A stretch of DNA of 64,000 bases from Methanomethylovorans sp041447285. GTDB lineage: Archaea > Halobacteriota > Methanosarcinia > Methanosarcinales > Methanosarcinaceae. Shown here piece by piece: positions 17,571-26,100 of the stretch. A model generated the notes under the pieces. It was not told where the DNA came from. It saw only the letters and a list, made by a program, of their open reading frames with translations, and did not search any database. Position numbers and translations under genes: made by a program. The stretch lies in NCBI RefSeq assembly GCF_041447285.1, contig NZ_JBGMEB010000023.1:16011-80010 (forward strand), in the 5' to 3' direction. Every line of letters begins with the position of its first letter. Position 1 is the stretch's first letter.

Positions 17571-19082
17571 CTATGATGACGGATGCACACCTTCATAAGG
17601 TATAATAAATGAGAATGTTGAGCCTTTGCCGAGTTCACTTTCCACCCAGACATAACCTCCATGCAATTCCACAAACTTTTTCACGAGGGATAAACCCAGA
17701 CCTGTCCCTTCATACTTACGGGTATTTGAAGAATCTATCTGTGTAAATGGATTGAATATTTTAAGCTGGTCTTCCTTAGAAATGCCTATACCATCATCTT
17801 TCACTTTGAATTTTGCCAGTTTTTCAGAAAGATTTCCTTCTACGTATACGTGACCATTCTCGTTTGTAAATTTTATTGCGTTGCTTGCAAGGTTGTACAT
17901 GATCTGTCTGAATTTCAGCTTATCAGCTCGAATATTGTGCAGGTTTGGGTCTATGCTGATTTCCAGAGTAATATTTTTCTTCAATGCAAGAGGAGCTATA
18001 ACTGAATTAATTTCATTTAGCACTTCAGCGACATTGAATTGCTCATATGTCATCTGCATTTTCCCGGCTTCTACTTTTGAAAGATCAAGGATGCCATTGA
18101 TCAGGTCCAAAAGATGTTTTCCACTGGATGATACATTGTTCAAGTACTTTCGTTGTTTATCATTAAGTTCTCCATAAGCTTCTTCAAGAAGAAGTTCTGA
18201 AAAACCTATTATGGATGTAAGAGGTGTGCGTAGTTCGTGGCTCATATTAGCCAGGAACTCGCTCTTTGTACTATTTGCAGCTTCAGCACTTAGCTTTGCA
18301 TTCAGAAGACTTTCTTTTTCCTGCTTCTGTGTGGTTATGTCTGAAAAAATATAGACAATGCCCATTAAGATATTTCTTTCGTTCTTTATGGAAGTACCTG
18401 TAATTGAAATTGGGATTCTCAGATCTTTCCTTAGCAATCCTATGTCTTCGCCTTCCCCACCTTTAAATGCTCCATCTTCCAGCACTTTAAAGACAAGATC
18501 ATCAATCATTTTTCCATTTGCATAGGATACCTGTAATATTTCATTTAGCGGTTTTCCAAGAGCTTCAGATTCGTTCCATCCGGTGAGTATCTCAGCCATG
18601 TGGTTCAGATGCTTAATTGATCCTGACGTGTCTGTGACTATCACAGCATCAGCTATACTTTTCAGAGTAGCTGAGACCCATTCTTCCTTTTCCCTGAGCT
18701 CTTGCTCTGCACGATGCTTATATAGTGCAATTTCTATGTTCGTATAGAGATCTTTTTCTTCGAAAGGCTTTAATATGTAGCTATAAGGCTCTGCAATCTT
18801 CGCTCTTTTAAGCGTTTTCTCATCAGCATAGGCAGTGAGATATATTATTGGTATACCAAAGCGGGCGTGTATCTGAAAAGCTGCTTGTGTTCCATCCAGG
18901 TCTCCATCTATCATTATGTCCATTAGTACAAGATCAGGCTTTGTTTCTTCTGCCTTCTCAATGGCATCTTGTCCGGAAGATACTGCCGCTGTTACTATAT
19001 ATCCCAAATCCTCCAATCTATATTTGATGTCAAGAGCCGTTATTCTTTCATCTTCAACTACGAGGATTCTGGAGCCTTTCAT
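17571..19082 (-). CDS. Receiver-PAS histidine kinase
   Basis: 503 residues: N-terminal receiver (VVEDE, Asp in LVLMDIMIDGDLDG, Lys in YILKPFE), one PAS domain (about 135-255), HisKA with the phospho-His in FLANMSHELRTPLTSIIGFSE, and HATPase_c with DDGIGI and GTGLGLSLVKKF. The HATPase and HisKA motifs are complete, so it should be active. A GGTGAT ribosome site precedes the ATG. Same strand as the kinase at 15406-17247, separated by about 320 bases that carry a TATA-like run (17397-17411), so the two are probably transcribed separately. The signal sensed is unknown. Confidence 0.9.
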   Translation of the reverse strand: MKGSRILVVEDERITALDIKYRLEDLGYIVTAAVSSGQDAIEKAEETKPDLVLMDIMIDGDLDGTQAAFQIHARFGIPIIYLTAYADEKTLKRAKIAEPYSYILKPFEEKDLYTNIEIALYKHRAEQELREKEEWVSATLKSIADAVIVTDTSGSIKHLNHMAEILTGWNESEALGKPLNEILQVSYANGKMIDDLVFKVLEDGAFKGGEGEDIGLLRKDLRIPISITGTSIKNERNILMGIVYIFSDITTQKQEKESLLNAKLSAEAANSTKSEFLANMSHELRTPLTSIIGFSELLLEEAYGELNDKQRKYLNNVSSSGKHLLDLINGILDLSKVEAGKMQMTYEQFNVAEVLNEINSVIAPLALKKNITLEISIDPNLHNIRADKLKFRQIMYNLASNAIKFTNENGHVYVEGNLSEKLAKFKVKDDGIGISKEDQLKIFNPFTQIDSSNTRKYEGTGLGLSLVKKFVELHGGYVWVESELGKGSTFSFIIPYEGVHPSS

Positions 19083-19228
19083 GGTACATCACCGCTAAAG
19101 AAAAACGTTGCATCAATTGCTGATGTTTGTTGCAGCAGACGATAAGATGTAGCTGTATATATCTTTTTTTGAGAACAAATATTCTGAGGAGCTACATTTG
19201 GTATCAATTAGTTTACCTCATTGAGCAT

Positions 19229-19277
19229 TTTATCGTTTGGGCGATAAATTGCAGGTTCATGTTCCCGACTATTTATA
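19229..19277 (-). promoter_or_regulatory. Inverted repeat beside a predicted promoter of the kinase gene
   Basis: TTTATCG-N6-CGATAAA (19229-19248) is a perfect 7-base inverted repeat. Reading leftward, a TATA-like TATAAAT (19271-19277) would start transcription close to the repeat, 150-165 bases before the kinase ATG at 19082. A second TATA-like run (about 19158-19170) lies nearer the gene. The repeat could be an operator or a leader hairpin; the remaining bases between the kinase and mscL show no gene. Confidence 0.4.
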
Positions 19278-19378
19278 CTTATTCTAATATAAATGAGTGT
19301 GACTAAATTGAAATATATATTCCTTCAATAAGTCGAATAAAAAGAAAAAGTATGAAGAGGAAATAAAAGAAAAGAGAA

Positions 19379-19684
19379 TTATTTCTTGGCGACCTTTTCC
19401 TCTTTCAGAACCTTCTTCGCAATAATAAATACCACAAATGCAATAATTATGAAATTAATTACCTCTCCCAAAAATGCGCCCCAACTCAAAACAATAGGTC
19501 CAATAGCTATTGTTGCAGTTTGCCATGCGCCTCCGGGAACAAATGGAGTAATTATTGGCATAACAATGTTATCTACAAATGATTTTACAAGTGCTGTACC
19601 TGCAATACCCATAATAAAGGCGATAGCCAGTGGTATTACCTTATATTCATATAGAAATTCCTTAAATTCGCTTATAAGACCCAT
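19379..19684 (-). CDS. mscL: Large-conductance mechanosensitive channel MscL
   Basis: 101 residues with two transmembrane helices: PLAIAFIMGIAGTALVKSFVDNIVMPII (pore-lining TM1 with the small-residue A/G pattern) and NFIIIAFVVFIIAKK (TM2), joined by a short extracellular loop, followed by a Lys-rich cytoplasmic end. The pattern is the MscL family; it opens under membrane tension and releases solutes in hypo-osmotic shock. A strong AAGGAGGG ribosome site lies before the ATG. It is slightly shorter than bacterial MscL, as is usual for archaeal members. Single gene. Confidence 0.92.
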   Translation of the reverse strand: MGLISEFKEFLYEYKVIPLAIAFIMGIAGTALVKSFVDNIVMPIITPFVPGGAWQTATIAIGPIVLSWGAFLGEVINFIIIAFVVFIIAKKVLKEEKVAKK

Positions 19685-19832
19685 GCAAACCCTCCTTTTT
19701 AAAGATTAATATAAGTTGGGGGATTATAATATTTTAATATTACGCAACTCTGTGTGGATATTTAAGCAGAGCTGCTGAAAACAAAGAGTAACTTGTTTCT
19801 ATGCATGCTGAAAATAGGAAATATGGGTACAC

Positions 19833-20402
19833 TTAGAGTTTTGTGGTGTGCGAAACTTCAGCCATGAACCTCTCTAATATAGATTCAGGACACATATCTA
19901 TAACAGGCACCTGTGCATTTCCGGGCTGTACTTTTATAACTATGACCCCACTCTTTATGTCTTCAAGTAACTGTTTAAGTCCTTCTGATGTGTTGGTGGT
20001 GTGTACTTCTTTTATCCCTGCTCCCTTTGCCATAGCTGCAAGGTCAGTATACAAGGATGTGGCTGTAGGTTCATCACCTGTGGAACCGTATGTGCCATTA
20101 TCAATTATTATCAATAGATAATTTGGTGGGTGCTGGCTTGCTATGGTGGCAAGACTGCCTAAATTCATAAGTGTAGAGCCATCGCCTTCGATGGTTATTA
20201 CACGTTTTTGGGGTTTAGCAAGGGATAAACCCAACCCAATGGATGACGCAAGTCCCATAGAACCTAACATATAGAAGTTACCCGGCATGTCACAGACATA
20301 ATACAACTCCTTACAAGGGACGCCTATATTGCTAATCAGCAATGAGCCATCTTCTTTGGCTTTTTCTGCAATTACTTTGATAGCATCGATACGTATCATC
20401 AT
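19833..20402 (-). CDS. comE: Sulfopyruvate decarboxylase, beta subunit (ComE)
   Basis: 189 residues. The thiamine-diphosphate motif is clear: EGDGSTLMN followed by IIIDNGTYGSTG (the GDG-x~25-NN motif). With ComD it decarboxylates sulfopyruvate to sulfoacetaldehyde in coenzyme M biosynthesis. Last gene of the operon; its start overlaps the comD stop by four bases. In some Methanosarcina species the two subunits are, as I recall, fused in one polypeptide; here they are separate. A convergence with mscL does not occur; both are on the minus strand with a 150-base gap. Confidence 0.92.
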   Translation of the reverse strand: MMIRIDAIKVIAEKAKEDGSLLISNIGVPCKELYYVCDMPGNFYMLGSMGLASSIGLGLSLAKPQKRVITIEGDGSTLMNLGSLATIASQHPPNYLLIIIDNGTYGSTGDEPTATSLYTDLAAMAKGAGIKEVHTTNTSEGLKQLLEDIKSGVIVIKVQPGNAQVPVIDMCPESILERFMAEVSHTTKL

Positions 20403-20902
20403 AACCTCCAGAAACCAATTTTGAGCAATACAGCTACAGGAGATCTCTTTTCCTGAGAGGTAAACACAGCTTCAACTATCATATCTTCTGCTTCCTGTTT
20501 TGAAGCTGGCACAAAAACTGGGATATCCATTGTTTTCAGCAAATCTGGGGTAAGTTCCCCCATGGGTACCTGTGCACAAACAGGCTCTCCTTCCACTCCT
20601 CTATGACTCATTATCATGAGCAAGGGTATTCCGTACAGTTTGTTAAGCGAAGCGAGGGCGTTAATGGAATTTCCAAGACCTGAATTTTGCATTAACATTG
20701 CAGTTCTCTTTCCACCCATATATGCTCCTGCACATACGCCTACTCCTTCTTCTTCTCTTGTGACCGGCACATGTATGATTTCCGGGTCGTTTTCGACCAT
20801 TAATATAAGGTCTTTCAGGTTCACACAGGGTACACTGACCACTAAATCCACACCTGCTTCTTTCATGCCTCTGAGAACTGCTGCTGAAGGGCTGTTATCC
20901 AT
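20399..20902 (-). CDS. comD: Sulfopyruvate decarboxylase, alpha subunit (ComD)
   Basis: 167 residues forming the pyrimidine-binding half of a ThDP enzyme: VSVPCVNLKDLI, the conserved Glu in TREEEGVGVCAGAYMGGKRTAM, and MQNSGLGNSINALASL. Such split alpha (Pyr) and beta (PP) subunits pair across the active site. It overlaps comE by four bases and follows the Fe-S protein gene by 24 bases, in an operon beginning with cysteate synthase. The substrate, sulfopyruvate, would come from transamination of cysteate. Confidence 0.92.
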   Translation of the reverse strand: MDNSPSAAVLRGMKEAGVDLVVSVPCVNLKDLILMVENDPEIIHVPVTREEEGVGVCAGAYMGGKRTAMLMQNSGLGNSINALASLNKLYGIPLLMIMSHRGVEGEPVCAQVPMGELTPDLLKTMDIPVFVPASKQEAEDMIVEAVFTSQEKRSPVAVLLKIGFWRL

Positions 20903-20926
20903 ATCTGATCCTCAATTGTTTTTTGT

Positions 20927-21589
20927 TTACCATACTTTGAGGTCAATAGCTTCTATACGGAGTCTGCGGCCCTCTACAGAGACCACGATACCGGAATGCA
21001 CTTTCTGCATCATACAGTGTTCAGGAAGGAATTTCACTGTCTGGCACATTGATGGAATTTTTCCTTTCACAACTATGCCTTCGAAAGCAAGGATCATGCA
21101 TAACCCTGCATCCTTAAAAGAAAAATCATCTTTTCCAAGCCTGTGCAAGGGTCCTACTATGTGCACAGTGAATATGCCTGGGGATTTATCTATCACTTTA
21201 GCAAAGTGCGTGACCGGACAGCCTAATGGCCTGTAGCGTAATATATCTCCGATTTCTACCTCAAGAGAACCATCCAGGGGATGAATGTCCTCTCTGCAGG
21301 AACATTCTTCATAGAGGGGGCCAAGTGAAAAATCGGCTTTAAGACCATCGATAATGCCAATTACTTCTTTTTCCTTTTCTACTTCTTTTTCGGTGTTTTT
21401 TTCTTTACCTACGATCTCTTTTAACTGCTCCAGATTCTTTTTGAATATTTCTCTTTCAAGGAAAGGGCATCGCATCAGGCTTGCTTCATCTGTGATCTGT
21501 GCTGCAAAATCCTTGCATTGCCTAAAACCACAGCTACCACAATTGTATCCAGGCAAGAGGGACAGGATCTTATCCACTGTTTCACTCAC
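20927..21589 (-). CDS. [4Fe-4S] protein of the coenzyme M operon
   Basis: About 220 residues. The N-terminus has an iron-sulfur domain LLPGYNCGSCGFRQCKDFA...RCPF with four Cys, as in the Fes domain of corrinoid and acetyl-CoA synthase proteins; then a Glu/Lys coiled segment (about 75-95), then a C-terminal domain with further Cys (CSC, GCP, MCQ, HCM). From memory, a homologous Fe-S protein of the Methanosarcina coenzyme M operon has been proposed to turn sulfoacetaldehyde into coenzyme M; I cannot verify this here. A GTG at 21589 with GGAG upstream is preferred; an ATG at 21610 is also open. It overlaps the GTPase gene by eight bases. Confidence 0.8.
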   Translation of the reverse strand: MSETVDKILSLLPGYNCGSCGFRQCKDFAAQITDEASLMRCPFLEREIFKKNLEQLKEIVGKEKNTEKEVEKEKEVIGIIDGLKADFSLGPLYEECSCREDIHPLDGSLEVEIGDILRYRPLGCPVTHFAKVIDKSPGIFTVHIVGPLHRLGKDDFSFKDAGLCMILAFEGIVVKGKIPSMCQTVKFLPEHCMMQKVHSGIVVSVEGRRLRIEAIDLKVW

Positions 21590-22280
21590 CCCTGTACTCC
21601 ATAGATCCATCAAGGCTGCGCAGGACTCCCATGTGGTGCTTGCGTGCCACTCTCATTTCGCCAGTACACAGGGAGCAAATGGCAAGAGGGGGATTATACC
21701 TTAATTTCATATCAATTCCAGTATCATGAGAAGCACGTATCAGTTCAGCAAGTTCAAAAGAGCCTTTCCCTGTAAGTCCATTTGCTTCCACAATACAGCA
21801 TCTGGGATTCACATCCAGTACTCTTTCCCTGAATACTTCCCTTTCTGCCTGAGAAACCACGTCTCCCTTTGTCATTACTACCACATCTGCAGTTGTGAGT
21901 AGTGGACCTACCTTAAGGGGAGTGTTAGGACCGGTGGTCACATCTATAACACACACAGCAAGACAATTATCAGGATAAGGAGCACATCGCAGGCAAAGAC
22001 CTGCAGTTTCATTAAGCAGCATGTCAGAACCCTGGGTTTCTGCCCATCTCAGCATGTCTTCTGTGTTGTAAATAGTATAATGATCCGGACACATATCTTT
22101 AGCAAGACCTACTTGCACAGGTATACCAAGCCTCTGGAATCTCTGATCATCATCGGTCCAAAGACAGTCTATTTTGACCACTGCAGGGGAATTTCCCAGG
22201 GATACAAGAGCTTTTATTGTGTGAAGCAGCACAGAGGTTTTACCTGAGCCTGGCGTGCCTGCAAGTACGATAAGTTTCAT
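21582..22280 (-). CDS. P-loop GTPase-like protein (HypB/CobW/UreG type) with Cys motifs
   Basis: 232 residues. Walker A GTPGSGKTS at residues 8-16, VKIDCLW switch-like region, a Cys cluster ETAGLCLRCAPYPDNC in the middle, VVVMTKGD as a TKxD-type base-recognition motif, and a C-terminal CSLC. The SIMIBI-class NTPases HypB, UreG and CobW insert metals or support metalloenzyme assembly. Its place between an ABC ATPase and an Fe-S protein in the coenzyme M operon suggests it supports maturation or energisation of the Fe-S enzyme (inference). Start and stop overlap the neighbours (ATGA at 22277-22280). Confidence 0.8.
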   Translation of the reverse strand: MKLIVLAGTPGSGKTSVLLHTIKALVSLGNSPAVVKIDCLWTDDDQRFQRLGIPVQVGLAKDMCPDHYTIYNTEDMLRWAETQGSDMLLNETAGLCLRCAPYPDNCLAVCVIDVTTGPNTPLKVGPLLTTADVVVMTKGDVVSQAEREVFRERVLDVNPRCCIVEANGLTGKGSFELAELIRASHDTGIDMKLRYNPPLAICSLCTGEMRVARKHHMGVLRSLDGSMEYRGE

Positions 22281-23041
22281 ACTGTACCCTCAACAAGGTC
22301 TCCCCTGCGAATGGTTTCCCTGAGGGAGAGCAGCCAGTTATCCACTTCAGCTATCTTGCAGCAAACCTGCTGTTCCTGTGAGCTTGTAGTAATAATGTCC
22401 ACCATGCCCCCGTTTTTCATTACTATCCTGCGGGTGGCCATGAGTGCCAGTACAGGATCGTGGGTTACTACTACTACTATCTTGCCCTCACAAGCAAGTA
22501 GTTCCAGAGCTTCCTGCTTTCTAATACCTGCATTTTCGATCTCATCAATCAGTACTACAGGAGAATCACTGATAACCGCAATATCGGCTGTCATGAGAGA
22601 ACGCGACTGCCCGCCGCTCAGTGCGGTAAGATGGTGATGTAGAGCTATGGGTTCCCCGGTAAGGGTATTGGCAAGCTCCAAAACCCGGTGTATAAGTTCC
22701 GGTCCCTTCCCCCTGCTTCGTGCATGCATTACCAAAAAATCCTCTACGGTCATATCTGCCAGAAAGTGCATTTTCTGCGAGAGCTGAGCCACCAGTTTAA
22801 GCCGGGGGTCTACTCTTATCGAAGAGTCTGGCACTTCGCCATTAATAAGTATGTGTCTGCCAGAAGAAGTATCTCCTCTTGCAAGTTGCTCGATGTCATC
22901 GATGAGAGTACTCTTTCCCGATCCCGTTGGGCCAACGATGCCTATTATCTCGCCTTTGTTAACGTCTATTCTGTCAATGCACTCTGGAATTCCTTCTTTG
23001 TTGACACCACCCAGAATGGTCAGTGTTGTAACATCTCTCAT
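22277..23041 (-). CDS. ABC-type ATPase without a membrane partner
   Basis: 254 residues: Walker A GPTGSGKST, signature LSGGQSRSL, Walker B VVLIDEIENAG (Glu-Ile-Glu where many transporters have DEP), and H-loop VVVTHDP. No permease or binding protein is nearby, so it may act as a soluble ATPase, like the AtwA-type ABC proteins that activate methanogen redox enzymes (analogy, not shown). Immediate neighbours are cysteate synthase (4-base gap) and the Cys-rich GTPase (4-base overlap), pointing to a role in coenzyme M synthesis, probably activating the Fe-S protein. Confidence 0.82.
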   Translation of the reverse strand: MRDVTTLTILGGVNKEGIPECIDRIDVNKGEIIGIVGPTGSGKSTLIDDIEQLARGDTSSGRHILINGEVPDSSIRVDPRLKLVAQLSQKMHFLADMTVEDFLVMHARSRGKGPELIHRVLELANTLTGEPIALHHHLTALSGGQSRSLMTADIAVISDSPVVLIDEIENAGIRKQEALELLACEGKIVVVVTHDPVLALMATRRIVMKNGGMVDIITTSSQEQQVCCKIAEVDNWLLSLRETIRRGDLVEGTV

Positions 23042-23045
23042 TTTC

Positions 23046-24308
23046 CTACCTCTTAAACTTCTCTGAAACTTTTTCTACGATCTTCAACTCTGCTTCCGGG
23101 TCATGGGCAGAGACCTTCATATCAGGTGTAATAGAATTCAGGTTGTGATCCCTGCGCAACTTTTCCACTCCCCCGCCTGTAATATTAAGAACGATACTAT
23201 CATTATGGCCGATATTTTCATTATCCACAGCTTCTATAAGAGCAGCAACAGCAACAGCAGAAGCCGGATTTATATCAATGCCTTCCAATTTTTCAAACAA
23301 CTGCTGTGCATGTGCTGCAGCAGCATTATCAATACCATACATCCTGCCACCTGTTGCTTGTAGTGCATCTCGCACACCTCCCTTTGGAGAAAATGGAGGT
23401 TTCCTGTTGAAAAGCACATCATCGTACATATCCTTTGGACAATTTCCATTCAATATGTCTTTAGTTGAAGTATTGCCTGACCACATACTGATAAGAGGGG
23501 CGCATGGCAGGTTCTGTGCAAGGTGCAGTTGTGGCAGTACACTGCCAAAACGGCCATCCTGAATAAGCCTCATGGAAGCTTCCCATGCGGAGATTCCGCC
23601 TGTACCGCTTCCTACTGCCTGGAAATAGTGCATTGGCAGGTTTTTCATAGCAAGTACGGCATCCAGCATCACCGTACCCATACCATCTCTACGAGCCACG
23701 TTCTTTGCTCCCCCTTCACTTACAAATCCCTCTCTTGCGGCCACTTTGTTAGCAACTTCAATGGCATTATAATAATCTCCTTCCACAGTTACCAGGCATA
23801 TCGGAGATGTATTCTCATGAAGGGTCCAGAGCCTATGAGCGCTATTTTCCGGAACTACAAGCAATAATGGCTGTCCCGTTATGCAACACACATGTGCAAA
23901 AGCACGGGCCGTGTTCCCTGCTGAAGCAACAACCATTATCCTTTTGTCCTGTCTTTCCAGCAGTCTTTGCATGGTTGGGAAAGCTTCCAGGTCCTTGAAA
24001 GTGCATGTCATCATGGAAGCATTCTTTTCCGGCCAGTATCCGTTAAAAGCTACATACAGGTTTGAAAGACCCAATTCCTTGGCGAAGGCTTCACTTTTAT
24101 ATGTTATTGTTTTGCCGGTGCCATTAGGGATAATGTCATCCACAGGAAGCCAATCATAGAATTTCCATATCCCTGGCAGATCTCTGGGAATCAACTGTGA
24201 AGTCTTATAAGAGGTGCATAATAGTGAATCATGTCCTTTGCTGCATGCCAAAGACATTGGATCTTGCACCTCGCCACAGGTGGGGCATCTGACAGAATAC
24301 TTATGCAT
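23046..24308 (-). CDS. Cysteate synthase (threonine synthase-like PLP enzyme)
   Basis: 420 residues. N-terminal Cys motif CPTCG...ACSKGH like the zinc-ribbon start of threonine synthases; PLP Lys K105 in TCTFKDLEAF; the phosphate loop SAGNTARAF; and a GSGTGGISAWE glycine-rich loop near 235. Cysteate synthase converts phosphoserine and sulfite to cysteate, the first step of the coenzyme M pathway particular to Methanosarcinales. Assignment as cysteate rather than threonine synthase rests on the altered FKD context and on the downstream comD and comE genes. It is the first gene of a six-gene operon. Confidence 0.9.
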   Translation of the reverse strand: MHKYSVRCPTCGEVQDPMSLACSKGHDSLLCTSYKTSQLIPRDLPGIWKFYDWLPVDDIIPNGTGKTITYKSEAFAKELGLSNLYVAFNGYWPEKNASMMTCTFKDLEAFPTMQRLLERQDKRIMVVASAGNTARAFAHVCCITGQPLLLVVPENSAHRLWTLHENTSPICLVTVEGDYYNAIEVANKVAAREGFVSEGGAKNVARRDGMGTVMLDAVLAMKNLPMHYFQAVGSGTGGISAWEASMRLIQDGRFGSVLPQLHLAQNLPCAPLISMWSGNTSTKDILNGNCPKDMYDDVLFNRKPPFSPKGGVRDALQATGGRMYGIDNAAAAHAQQLFEKLEGIDINPASAVAVAALIEAVDNENIGHNDSIVLNITGGGVEKLRRDHNLNSITPDMKVSAHDPEAELKIVEKVSEKFKR

Positions 24309-24344
24309 GAAGCCAACTTGATAATCCAGAATAAATATGTTTCC

Positions 24345-24377
24345 TTGGATCGGGTTATATTATCCATATTCGGATAA
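24345..24377 (-). promoter_or_regulatory. Promoter of the coenzyme M operon with inverted repeat
   Basis: A TATA-like ATAATATAACC (reading leftward, about 24353-24363) lies some 50 bases before the cysteate synthase ATG. Abutting its upstream side is TTATCC-N6-GGATAA (24360-24377), a perfect 6-base inverted repeat, in the position where an archaeal activator or a competitor of TFB would bind. No clear ribosome site precedes the ATG. Confidence 0.45.
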
Positions 24378-24543
24378 AAAGTATGTAGGTGATTTCCTAT
24401 TAAGGATACAAAAGTGATCTTACACTAAAACCAATTATATTAATTTATGTCTTCTGCTTTTGAATATCGAATGCTTTCCAGCAATGTCCCAAAAAGCCAG
24501 AAAATAAGTGTTTTTTAAAAAATGAAACGAGAAAATAATCTTA

Positions 24544-25254
24544 TCATTTTCTAATCTTCTTATTCTCCAGGACTTTATTATACGCTTCCCTGCCAGAAAT
24601 CTCGCCCATTGTGTAGAACATCTGCACCTCGGCTCCAAAGTTCCTGATTATATCTTCCATACGCTTGAAGCTTTCTTTAATTTTCTCCGGGGCCATTCCA
24701 TGATCACCGGATGCATTTGCTTCAAAATATCCAGCTACTATGCCATCTATCATACCTTTTGGATGCCAGTCATGTGGTGTTTTTGGAAGCGTGGCTGTAG
24801 ATTCCTGATACAGAGCAAGAGCATCAGTTGGCCGTCCTTCACCAAACAGACATAGGATCATACCTGATATTGCCTGTATATCGGATGTGTTTGCTTCTCT
24901 TAGTTTACGGTAGATGACCGTGGCATCTTCAAACCTTCCGTTTATAGTTAGTATCATGCCTTTGGCATGCAATGCCTGAGGATCGGCCGGCGATATCTTA
25001 AGGGCTTTGTCCAGGTATATGAGTGCATCATCATTTCTGCCCACGAGTTCCATTATCATGCCCATCTGCATTGATCTGTCCTTTTCATCATCTATCTGCA
25101 TCAGTAAGGCTTCAGCAAAACCAATGCCTCTTTCAGTGAGGCCTTGCTCATGATACGCAGCGACTATCTGTACCATCCTTTCCAGAGATGGTTCTTTTTT
25201 AAATTCTTCCTTAAGGCTTTCAATGCTATCAGAGATGCTCTGATTTTGATTCAT
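24544..25254 (-). CDS. TPR-repeat protein
   Basis: 236 residues, soluble, with about four tetratricopeptide units (for example NDDALIYLDKALKISPADPQALHAKGM and GRFEDATVIYRKL) and a C-terminal helical part (MEDIIRNFGAEVQMFY). It resembles TPR proteins common in methanosarcinal genomes; partner unknown. It lies alone between the coenzyme M operon and a HAD phosphatase gene on the same strand, 62 bases downstream of the latter, so it may share that transcript. Confidence 0.75.
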   Translation of the reverse strand: MNQNQSISDSIESLKEEFKKEPSLERMVQIVAAYHEQGLTERGIGFAEALLMQIDDEKDRSMQMGMIMELVGRNDDALIYLDKALKISPADPQALHAKGMILTINGRFEDATVIYRKLREANTSDIQAISGMILCLFGEGRPTDALALYQESTATLPKTPHDWHPKGMIDGIVAGYFEANASGDHGMAPEKIKESFKRMEDIIRNFGAEVQMFYTMGEISGREAYNKVLENKKIRK

Positions 25255-25316
25255 AATGTATCCCCAACTTATAATTTGATCAATTATACATGTGAATAGC
25301 CAAAATTAAAACTTTT

Positions 25317-25970
25317 CTAATTCCCTGAAGGCGTAAGTTTTTCCAGATATTCATACAAAGAAGGATGGTCACTCAATACAATATCAGCAGCATTCAATTT
25401 AAAGGGAGGTACATATGTTGGCACACCCACACAGAAAAGACCTGCCCTCTTTGCAGACTCCACTCCCATTGGTGCGTTTTCCACTACCATACATTCGCTT
25501 TTTTCGATGCTGAGCAATTCCACTGCCTTAAGATAGGGGTCTGGGTAGGGCTTTCCATAGTGAACATCTTCGCCACATACTATAGTATCGAAAACATCAG
25601 GGAAGAAATCATCCATAATCCCGTTAACTGTATATCTGTCGGAGCCTGTGACTACAGCAAGGGAAAAATGTTGCTTGAGTTCTCTGAGGCACTCGAACAT
25701 TCCATCAAAAGGAGCGATAGATGCATTAGCACTGAAATATTCTACTTTTTTGCGTTTGATTTCCTCATATAAATGAGGCTCTACCTGCTTACCGGCCTTT
25801 TCAAAGAGCCATTCTATACCCAGTATGTGGTTTGCACCTTCTACTTCATAGACATCATCCCTGGATACCTCGGCACCTACTTCTTTTGAGACCGCTATCC
25901 AGGCATCGGCATGGGAAGGCATGGAATCCACCAGTACCCCATCCATATCAAAAATAATGGACCTGAGCAT
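25317..25970 (-). CDS. HAD-superfamily phosphatase / beta-phosphoglucomutase-like
   Basis: 217 residues. Motif I FDMDGVLVDSMPSHADAW with both Asp residues, cap-domain features, motif II VVTGSD, motif III Lys in GKPYPDPYLKAVELL, and motif IV ENAPMGVESAKRAG. This is the subgroup of beta-phosphoglucomutase and sugar-phosphate phosphatases. The substrate cannot be read; a link to the glycogen island 13 kb away is possible but unproven. Confidence 0.87.
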   Translation of the reverse strand: MLRSIIFDMDGVLVDSMPSHADAWIAVSKEVGAEVSRDDVYEVEGANHILGIEWLFEKAGKQVEPHLYEEIKRKKVEYFSANASIAPFDGMFECLRELKQHFSLAVVTGSDRYTVNGIMDDFFPDVFDTIVCGEDVHYGKPYPDPYLKAVELLSIEKSECMVVENAPMGVESAKRAGLFCVGVPTYVPPFKLNAADIVLSDHPSLYEYLEKLTPSGN

Positions 25971-26054
25971 GATGGCAGAACCTGCTTCAATACGGATAAA
26001 ACTTGTGTTTGGATAGCATTGTAGTAAAAATTAGAAATAACTTCTAATTAGAAA

Positions 26055-26079
26055 AAAGTTGAGCGAAAATTAATTTCGC
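26055..26079 (-). terminator. Hairpin plus T-run after the LVIVD gene
   Basis: Reading leftward after the LVIVD stop there is GCGAAA-N5-TTTCGC (26063-26079) followed by CTCAACTTTTTTC. A second hairpin ATTAGAA-N5-TTCTAAT lies at 26030-26048. Together they look like a terminator between the surface-protein gene and the HAD gene. Confidence 0.5.
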
Positions 26080-26100
26080 CCACTACTATTTACCTATGAT

